Below, one piece after another: positions 52,776-58,528 of a DNA stretch of 58,528 bases (its first letter is position 1; every line of letters starts with the position of its first letter). The notes beneath the pieces were generated by a model. It did not search any database and was not told where the DNA came from. It worked only from the letters and a program-made list of their open reading frames with translations. The DNA lies in assembly GCA_964565705.1 (NCBI GenBank), contig CAZMGD010000012.1, positions 1 to 58,528 on the forward strand, read 5' to 3'. Source of the DNA: CAZMGD01 sp964565705 (GTDB lineage Bacteria > Actinomycetota > Acidimicrobiia > Acidimicrobiales > Ilumatobacteraceae). Position numbers and translations under genes: made by a program.

Positions 52776-53984
52776 ATGATCGAGCGTCGTCCCACACGTC
52801 AGATCCACGTCGGCAAGGTCGCCGTCGGCGGTGACGCGCCCGTCACCGTGCAGTCGATGACGACGACGAAGACCGCCGACGTCGAGGGCACGCTGCAGCA
52901 GATCTACGCGCTCGCCGCGGCCGGCTGCGACATCGTCCGCTGCACGTGCAACGAGCCCGAGGCGGCCGTTGGCCTCGCCCAGATCGTGCCCCGCTCGCCG
53001 CTGCCGGTCATCGCCGACATCCACCACCAGTACAAGATGGCGCTCGCCGCGATGGAGGCCGGGGTGCACGGGCTGCGGCTCAACCCCGGCAACATCCGCC
53101 GGCCGGAGCACATCAAGGCCGTCGCGGCGGAGGCCAAGGACCGCGGCCTCCCGATCCGCATCGGTGTCAACGGTGGCTCGCTCGACCCGGCGCTGTACAC
53201 CAAGTGGGGTGGCATCAAGCCCGAGGCGATGGTCGAGAGCGCCCAGCAGGAGCTCGCCTACTTCGACGAGGTCGGCTTCGACCTGATCAAGATCAGCGTC
53301 AAGGCGTCGAACGTGCCGCTGATGGTCGAGGCCTATCGACAGCTGTCGGAGGTCACCGACCATCCGCTCCACCTCGGCGTGACCGAGGCGGGTCCGCCAC
53401 CCGCGGGGCTGGTGAAGGCGACGGCCGGCATCGGCGCGCTGCTGCTGGAAGGCATCGGCGACACGATCCGCTACAGCCTCACCGCCGACCCGGTGGAGGA
53501 GGCCCGCGCCGGGCGGCAGTTGCTCGAGGCGCTGGGCCTGCGCGAGCGCAAGAACATCGACCTCATCGCCTGCCCGTCGTGCGGCCGAGCGGAGATCGAC
53601 GTGATCGACGTGGCCAACCGGGCGATGGACGCGTTCGGCGAGCGCGAGATCCCGCTACAGGTCGCGGTCATGGGCTGCGTGGTCAACGGGCCCGGCGAGG
53701 CGCGCGAAGCCGATCTCGGCATCGCTGCGGGCAACAAGCGCGGGCACCTGTTCGTGAAGGGCCGCAACGTCGCCGTCGTGCCCGAGCCCGACATGGTCGA
53801 CGCGCTGGTGGAGTGGGCCGAGTTCATCCACGAGCACGGCGTGGACGCGGCGATCGCTCGGGCCGACACCCGCCTGGCCGAGCGCGAGGCCGCCCGCGAC
53901 CGCAGCATGCTGCTCGACGACAAGGGCGCCGACGCCAACCACGCCACCGAGAAGATCGTCGCGATCCGCAGAACGGTGTCGTGA
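52776..53984 (+). CDS. ispG: 4-hydroxy-3-methylbut-2-enyl diphosphate synthase
   Basis: IspG converts MEcPP to HMBPP with a [4Fe-4S] cluster in the MEP pathway. The 402-residue protein has TVQSMTTTKTADVEGTLQQI, ADIHHQYKMALAA, LRLNPGNI, GVTEAG, and cluster cysteines in IACPSCGRAEID and VMGCVVNGPGE. The last ~30 residues are an extra acidic/basic tail. It is read leaderless from the inverted repeat upstream. Confidence 0.96.
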   Translation: MIERRPTRQIHVGKVAVGGDAPVTVQSMTTTKTADVEGTLQQIYALAAAGCDIVRCTCNEPEAAVGLAQIVPRSPLPVIADIHHQYKMALAAMEAGVHGLRLNPGNIRRPEHIKAVAAEAKDRGLPIRIGVNGGSLDPALYTKWGGIKPEAMVESAQQELAYFDEVGFDLIKISVKASNVPLMVEAYRQLSEVTDHPLHLGVTEAGPPPAGLVKATAGIGALLLEGIGDTIRYSLTADPVEEARAGRQLLEALGLRERKNIDLIACPSCGRAEIDVIDVANRAMDAFGEREIPLQVAVMGCVVNGPGEAREADLGIAAGNKRGHLFVKGRNVAVVPEPDMVDALVEWAEFIHEHGVDAAIARADTRLAEREAARDRSMLLDDKGADANHATEKIVAIRRTVS

Positions 53985-54282
53985 TTGCGGGCGGCGCCGG
54001 CAGCGCCCGCTCGTACGGACCCGGGGGCGCCGCCCGCTCTGGCCCTGAGCTCGCCGTGGGGGCTCGCTTCGCTCGCTGGTGCGGCTGCGGGCCAGGTGCG
54101 CGGCTGACCGTGGGGGTGAGCGTGCCGGTCCACTGTGTGATGTAGGCGTTGTCGACCTCGCACCCGACCTCGGCCGTGCCCTCCTCGTCGCCGACGTTGA
54201 AGATCTCGAACGAGATCTGGGTGTCGGAGGTGGAGGGGGTGAGGGACAGTGCGCCACCGGAGAACTCGAACATCGCAGTCAT
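53824..54282 (-). pseudogene. Truncated Ig-like or beta-sandwich protein reading through a repeat
   Basis: From ATG 54282 the first ~60 residues look coding: MFEFSGGALSLTPSTSDTQI, FEIFNVGDEEGTAEVGCEVD, YITQWTGTLTPTV, a beta-rich module. After about residue 62 the frame passes through the GGCTCGCTTCGCTCGCT repeat (54061-54077) and then antisense to the last ~160 bp of ispG, giving Arg/Pro/Ala-rich sequence. I read this as a gene whose 3' end was lost to repeat insertion or deletion. A short functional protein is possible. Confidence 0.4.
54061..54077. repeat. GGCTCGCTTCGCTCGCT repeat after ispG
   Basis: The core matches the ilvC-linked repeats at 415-430 and 488-503. The gap 53985-54100 is otherwise GC-rich and without a gene on the plus strand. 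Confidence 0.6.
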
Positions 54283-54328
54283 GCCGGCGATTGCACCGCA
54301 CCCCGCCGTCGGCCGGCGGGCACGATCG

Positions 54329-55390
54329 TCAGGGTGTTTCGCCCACCCGGAGCAGTGTTGCGGTGCCATGGAGCGCCAAGCGATCGCCGGGGGCCAGGTA
54401 GGCGACCTCGCCGGTGCGCAGCTCCCGGGTCGAACCGGCAGCACACAGCACCAGCTCACGCGTCGATGCCTCGATGTCGAGCACGCCGTCGGCATGGTGG
54501 CCATGCAGCACGAATGGCGCGCCGGGCGTCGGGAAGCGCACCGTGGTCGGGCTGACCCGGAGCGGGCGACACCGCGGGTCGGCCAGCGGGGAGTAGTCCA
54601 GCGTGCGGAGCAGCTCGACGACGTCGACGTGCTTGGCGGTCAGCCCGCCGCGCACCACGTTGTCGCTCGCCCCCATCACCTCGACGGCCGTGCCGCGCAG
54701 GTAGGCGTGGAGGTTGCCAGCGGCGAGGTACATCGCCTGCCCGGGGCGGAGCACGACGAGGTTGAGCAGCAGCGCGACCCCGACGGCGGGGTCGCTCGGG
54801 TAGCGCCGGGCGAGGTCGACGATCCAGCTCGCTTCAGCGCTGCGGTGGTCGGCGCACGCCTCGACGAGCCCGTCGAGGTCGGGGTGATCGACCATCAGGT
54901 GGGTGACGACACCCTCCAGACCGTCGGTCACCACGCGGTCGGCCAGCACGTCGGCCTCACCGCCGATCGATCGCAGCAGCGCGATGGTCGCGTCGGCAGG
55001 ACGGAACCCGCACAGCCCCTGGAACGGCGTCAGCGCGACGACGACCTCCGGCTTGGGGTGGGGATCGACGAAGATCCGCTCGGGCCCCACGACACCGGCC
55101 GCCTCCTCTCGCTCGAACCCGGCGCGGGCCTGCTCGGCCGTCGGGTGGGCCTGCAGCGACAGCGGCTCCGCGGCCGCGAGCAACTTCAAGAGGTAGGGCA
55201 GATGACCGGCGACCGCGTCGAGGGGTTCGGGCAGCGCGCCGTCCGCTGACACGGTCGAGATGCCCGACGGGTGCGTACCGAACCACAGCTCGGCCAGCGG
55301 CTGGCCGTCGGCGGGTCGTCCGAGCAGGTCGGGCAGCGCGCGAGGGTCGCCCCAGGCGTAGTGCTTCTCGACGCCCCCCACGAGCCTCAT
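54329..55390 (-). CDS. manA: Mannose-6-phosphate isomerase, type I
   Basis: This zinc enzyme interconverts fructose 6-phosphate and mannose 6-phosphate for GDP-mannose and cell-envelope glycans. The 353-residue protein has HYAWGDPRALPDLLGR, ELWFGTHPSG, LSLQAHPTAEQA (zinc ligands), the active-site YLAAGNLHAYLRGTAVEVMG and ASDNVVRGGLTAKHVDV. ATG 55390 begins the conserved region. It lies downstream of proS on the same strand, with a repeat in between. Confidence 0.93.
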   Translation of the reverse strand: MRLVGGVEKHYAWGDPRALPDLLGRPADGQPLAELWFGTHPSGISTVSADGALPEPLDAVAGHLPYLLKLLAAAEPLSLQAHPTAEQARAGFEREEAAGVVGPERIFVDPHPKPEVVVALTPFQGLCGFRPADATIALLRSIGGEADVLADRVVTDGLEGVVTHLMVDHPDLDGLVEACADHRSAEASWIVDLARRYPSDPAVGVALLLNLVVLRPGQAMYLAAGNLHAYLRGTAVEVMGASDNVVRGGLTAKHVDVVELLRTLDYSPLADPRCRPLRVSPTTVRFPTPGAPFVLHGHHADGVLDIEASTRELVLCAAGSTRELRTGEVAYLAPGDRLALHGTATLLRVGETP

Positions 55391-55393
55391 CGG

Positions 55394-55446
55394 GTGCTCG
55401 CTGCGCTCGCCCACGTGTCGATGGTTCGCTCGCTACGTTCGCTCAT
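55394..55446. repeat. GCTCGCTGCGCTCGC repeat pair between proS and manA
   Basis: GTGCTCGCTGCGCTCGCC (55394-55411) and GTTCGCTCGCTACGTTCGCT (55424-55443) fill almost the whole 52-bp gap between the two genes. Confidence 0.55.
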
Positions 55447-57209
55447 CGGCAGACGGACAGCAGGTGCTCGACGGCGCTGCCGAGCGGGATCTCGTCGCGG
55501 ATGTCGGTCGCGCGGTCGCGCACCTCGACGACGCCGCTGGCGATCCCGCGGCCGGCGACGACGATCGTCGGGACCCCGAGCAGCTCGGCGTCTTTGAACT
55601 TCACACCGGGGGACACCGACGTGCGGTCGTCGAACAGCACCCGCAGACCGGCCGCTTCCAGCTCGGCGGCGAGCTCCGTGGCGGCGTCGGCGATCGCGTC
55701 GCCGCCCTTGCTCGCCATCACCAGGTGCACGTCGGCCGGGGCGATCTCGCGCGGCCAGCACAGTCCCATGCCGTCGGCGGTGGCCTCGGCGACGACGGCG
55801 ACGGCGCGGGACACGCCGATGCCGTAGCTACCCATCGTCACGGTGACCTGCTTGCCGTTCTGGTCGAGCACCGTCAGACCGAGCGCCTCCGCGTACTTGC
55901 GGCCGAGCTGGAAGATGTGGCCGATCTCGATGCCACGGGCGATCTCCATCGTGCCGCCGCAACGTGGGCAGGGGTCGCCGTCGCGCACCTCGACCGCCTC
56001 GATCCGTTCATCGCCGTGGAAGTCACGCCCGGCGACCAACCCGACGACGTGGTGGCCGTGGCTGTCGGCGCCGGTGATCCAGCGCGTGCCGTCGACCACG
56101 AGCGGGTCGAGCAGGTAGCGGATGCCGCTCGGCCCCTCGGTGCCGAGCACGCCCGGCCCGATGTACCCCTTGGCCAGGAGCGGATGGGCGGCGAAGTCGA
56201 CCTCGGTGAACGGCACCACCTCGGCCGGGCCGACCTGGGCCTCGACCCGCTTGAGGTCGACCTCGCGGTCGCCTGGCACGCCGATCGCCAGCGCCTCGAC
56301 CGTACCGTCGGGGTGCTTCAGGTTGACGACGACGTTCTTCAACGTGTCGGCCGCGGTCCACGCCCGGTCGTCGCGGCGCAGGTCAGGGCGGGCATTCATC
56401 AGGTCGACGAGCGTCGCGATCGTCGGTGTGTCGGGCGTGTCGGCGACCACCGCCTCGGGAAGCCCGTCGGTCGGCAGCGCGGGCGGCACGGCGACCTCGA
56501 CCGCCTCGGTGTTCGCCGCGTAGTCGCACGTCGTGCAGCGCACGAACGAGTCCTCGCCGACGGGCAACGGGGCGAGGAACTCCTCGCTCGCCGAGCCACC
56601 CATCGCCCCCGACATCGCCGACACGATCACGAACGGCAGCCCGAGGCGCTCGAACGTGCGGATGTATGCGTCGCGGTGCAGTTGGTAGCTGCACTCGAGG
56701 CCGGCGTCGTCGATGTCGAAGCTGTAGCTGTCCTTCATCACGAACTCGCGGCCGCGCAGCAGGCCGGCGCGCGGCCGGGCCTCGTCGCGGAACTTCGTCT
56801 GGATCTGGTAGATGACGAGCGGGAGGTCCTTGTACGAGCTGTACAGGTCCTTCACCAGCAGCGTGAACATCTCCTCGTGGGTCGGCGCGAGCAGCATGTC
56901 GACGCCGCGGCGGTCCTGCAGGCGGAACAGGTTGGCGCCGTAGTCGTACCAGCGGCCGCTGGCCTCGTAGGGCTCGCGCGGCAGGAGGGCGGGGAAGTGC
57001 ACCTCCTGGAACCCTTCGCGGTCCATCTCCTCGCGGATGATCCGCTCGACGTTGCGATAGACGATCCAACCCAGCGGCAGCCAGGTGAACCCGCCCGGCG
57101 CGGCGCGGCGGATGTAGCCGCCGCGCACCATCAACCGGTGGCTCGGCACCTCGGCGTCGGCCGGGTCCTCGCGGAGGGTCCGGACGAACAGCGTCGACAT
57201 CCTCAGCAC
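55443..57209 (-). CDS. proS: Prolyl-tRNA synthetase (bacterial type)
   Basis: ProRS charges tRNA-Pro. The ~588-residue protein has the class II motif 1 region (MVRGGYIRRAAPGGFTWLPL), motif 2 (YQIQTKFRDEARPRAGLLRG, REFVMKDSYSFD), the editing INS domain in the middle, motif 3 (GSYGIGVSRAVAVVAE) and an anticodon-binding C-terminus. GTG 57209 is preferred over ATG 57200, because GGAAGGA lies 7 nt before the GTG. A 12-bp palindrome CCTTCCGGAAGG (57218-57229) covers this ribosome site. It is divergent from rimP-nusA. Confidence 0.94.
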   Translation of the reverse strand: MLRMSTLFVRTLREDPADAEVPSHRLMVRGGYIRRAAPGGFTWLPLGWIVYRNVERIIREEMDREGFQEVHFPALLPREPYEASGRWYDYGANLFRLQDRRGVDMLLAPTHEEMFTLLVKDLYSSYKDLPLVIYQIQTKFRDEARPRAGLLRGREFVMKDSYSFDIDDAGLECSYQLHRDAYIRTFERLGLPFVIVSAMSGAMGGSASEEFLAPLPVGEDSFVRCTTCDYAANTEAVEVAVPPALPTDGLPEAVVADTPDTPTIATLVDLMNARPDLRRDDRAWTAADTLKNVVVNLKHPDGTVEALAIGVPGDREVDLKRVEAQVGPAEVVPFTEVDFAAHPLLAKGYIGPGVLGTEGPSGIRYLLDPLVVDGTRWITGADSHGHHVVGLVAGRDFHGDERIEAVEVRDGDPCPRCGGTMEIARGIEIGHIFQLGRKYAEALGLTVLDQNGKQVTVTMGSYGIGVSRAVAVVAEATADGMGLCWPREIAPADVHLVMASKGGDAIADAATELAAELEAAGLRVLFDDRTSVSPGVKFKDAELLGVPTIVVAGRGIASGVVEVRDRATDIRDEIPLGSAVEHLLSVCR

Positions 57210-57283
57210 AGGGCGTTCCTTCCGGAAGGGGTGGGCATCGGCCCATTCAAGCGCCTCCGGGACCGCCAGGGCGTGCCCCGCGC

Positions 57284-57353
57284 TACACTTCCGGGGTCCT
57301 AGGACGTTCGAACAACGACTCAGGCGTGGGTGCAGACCCACGCCTTTCTTTCT
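57284..57353 (+). terminator. rimP-nusA leader with attenuator-like hairpin
   Basis: TACACT (57284-57289) is a likely -10. Then AGGCGTGGGT-GCAG-ACCCACGCCT (57322-57345) forms a perfect 10-bp stem with a 4-nt loop, followed by the U-rich TTTCTTTCT. This is an intrinsic terminator 44 bp before rimP, on the same strand, so transcription of rimP-nusA must pass it. Leaders of nusA operons are often autoregulated by NusA; that role is inference here. Confidence 0.75.
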
Positions 57354-57396
57354 GAATCAGCGCAGTTCACGAGACCACGAGGGAGGTGTGACAGAG

Positions 57397-58026
57397 ATGA
57401 CCGCAGGAACCGTGGTCGAGCGCGTGACTGCGCTCGTCACACCGATCTGCAGCGACTTGGGCGTGGATCTGTACGACGTCGAGTACGGCGGCGGCCAGCT
57501 CACCGTCACCGTCGATGCGCGCCCTGGCGCCGTACCGGCGTCGCCGCCGGACGAGGGCGACGGTGACGAGGCGGCACCTCGCGGGCCGGGCATCACGCTC
57601 GACGTCCTCGCGCTCGCGACGCGGCTGATCTCGCGCGAGCTCGACCACTCCGACCCGATCCCGGGGCACTACACGCTCGAGGTGACCAGCCCTGGCCTCG
57701 AACGCACCCTGCGCACTCCCGCCCACTACGCACGCTCGGTCGGCAGCGATGTCGCCGTGCGCCTGCGCGACGTCCCGGGCTCCGAGCGACGCGTGCACGG
57801 CGTGCTGAGCGCCGCCGGCGACACGACGTTCACCGTGACCCGCGACGACGGCACAGCGCGCGAGATCCCCTACGACCAGGTCGACAGGGCGCGCACCGTC
57901 TTCCACTGGGGCCCGGCTCCCAAGCCCGCCACGGGCAAGGGCAAGCCGAAGTCGGCCCCCCGCAAGCAACACACCCCGACGCCCACTGCGGCGACCGACG
58001 ACTCCACGGAGGCAACGGCACCATGA
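57397..58026 (+). CDS. rimP: Ribosome maturation factor RimP
   Basis: RimP assists 30S assembly. The 209-residue protein has VVERVTALVTPICSDLGVDL and YDVEYGGGQLTVTVDARPG, followed by an insert of ~15 acidic/Pro residues, then LATRLISRELDHSDPIPGHY with LEVTSPGLERTL, the most conserved motif. The C-terminus is a Lys/Pro/Thr-rich tail. ATG 57397 follows GGGAGG by about 10 nt. It overlaps nusA by ATGA. Confidence 0.93.
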   Translation: MTAGTVVERVTALVTPICSDLGVDLYDVEYGGGQLTVTVDARPGAVPASPPDEGDGDEAAPRGPGITLDVLALATRLISRELDHSDPIPGHYTLEVTSPGLERTLRTPAHYARSVGSDVAVRLRDVPGSERRVHGVLSAAGDTTFTVTRDDGTAREIPYDQVDRARTVFHWGPAPKPATGKGKPKSAPRKQHTPTPTAATDDSTEATAP

Positions 58027-58528
58027 GCAACCTCGACATGAGCGAAGCCGTACGCGTGCTCGCGAACGAGAAGGGGATCTCCGTCGACACGCTGCTGCAG
58101 GTGCTCGTCGACGCCCTCGCCACCGCCTACAAGCGGCGCCCCGGCGCGGCCGAGGAGGTCGACGTGCGCATCAACCCGGACACGATGGACGTGCAGTTCA
58201 TCGCCTACGACCTCGACGAGGACGGCAACTGGGTCAACGAGCGCGACGACACGCCGCGCAAGGAGGAGCTGGGCCGCATCGCTGCCCAGACGTTCCGCCA
58301 GGTGATGAGCCAGCGCATCCGTGAGGTCGAGCGCGACCGCAAGTTCGAGGAATACGCGAACCGCGAGGGCGACATCGTCACCGGCATCATCCAGCAGACC
58401 GACAACCGCTACACGCTGCTCGACCTCGGCAAGGTGGAGGCCCTCTTGCCCCAGGCCGAGCAGGTCGCGTTCGAGCGGCCAGAGCCCGGTACCCGCCTCA
58501 AGGCCTACATCGTCGAGGTCCGCAAGAC
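58023..58528 (+). CDS. nusA: Transcription termination/antitermination protein NusA, N-terminal part
   Basis: NusA binds RNA polymerase and affects pausing and termination. The visible ~168 residues cover the N-terminal domain (MSEAVRVLANEKGISVDTLL, DALATAYKRRPGA, AAQTFRQVMSQRIREVERDR) and the start of the S1 domain (GDIVTGIIQQTDNRYTLLDL, EALLPQAEQV). The gene runs off the window end. ATG 58023 overlaps the rimP stop. Confidence 0.95.
   Translation, partial: MSNLDMSEAVRVLANEKGISVDTLLQVLVDALATAYKRRPGAAEEVDVRINPDTMDVQFIAYDLDEDGNWVNERDDTPRKEELGRIAAQTFRQVMSQRIREVERDRKFEEYANREGDIVTGIIQQTDNRYTLLDLGKVEALLPQAEQVAFERPEPGTRLKAYIVEVRK

Overview
The window is GC-rich DNA from an actinobacterium. The order dprA, xerC, WhiG-type sigma factor, M23-like protein, rpsB, tsf, pyrH, frr, cdsA, dxr, M50 protease, ispG, proS, rimP, nusA is a classic Actinomycetota housekeeping block. 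Protein style, many Thr/Pro- or Ser-rich lipoproteins and frequent leaderless starts would fit an Acidimicrobiia-type organism, but that assignment is inference.

Layout. 1-4.3 kb: the ilvC 3' end, a short repeat-rich spacer, an internally deleted PPOX-like gene, an HD-domain protein and an SF1 helicase. 4.5-7.9 kb: metY, oxyR and two small genes. 7.9-16.2 kb: a compact accessory cluster made of a TPR protein, a DUF952-SLOG fusion overlapping a 2TM-RCK-RCK-RyR protein, and a very large DUF4062-STAND-TPR protein whose P-loop lysine is missing. 16.3-26.7 kb: MFS exporter, SGNH lipoprotein, atypical response regulator, trans-sulfuration enzyme, SDR, an ECF sigma/anti-sigma pair, a TetR/DHA2 efflux pair, a COG4315-like lipoprotein and an EamA transporter. 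26.8-29.5 kb: rph-rdgB, tRNA-Leu(UAG) and a fold-III decarboxylase. 29.7-38.3 kb: HerA-like ATPase, a SufR-like regulator divergent from two overlapping PLP genes, TSUP transporter, carbonic anhydrase, clpP and a lipoprotein. 38.4-58.5 kb: YifB, DprA, XerC and sigma factor, then translation, lipid and isoprenoid genes, MOSC and CBS proteins, manA, proS, and the rimP-nusA operon with an attenuator-like leader.

The most interesting coding region is 7951-16187. SLOG, RCK and RyR domains are nucleotide- or dinucleotide-sensing modules, and DUF4062-STAND-TPR proteins are typical of conflict and signalling systems, so together they suggest a nucleotide-signal-gated membrane response.

At the nucleotide level three patterns stand out. 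At least 18 genes on both strands have a -10-like hexamer (YANNNT, often CAGACT or TACSST) 6-8 nt before the start codon, the signature of leaderless transcription. Three copies of an exactly 40-nt hairpin (GGGCGCG-N24-CGCGCCC within the element) sit at gene ends. A second family of GGCTCGCT(G/T)CGCTCGC repeats sits at other gene ends, including a 73-bp tandem duplication after ilvC.
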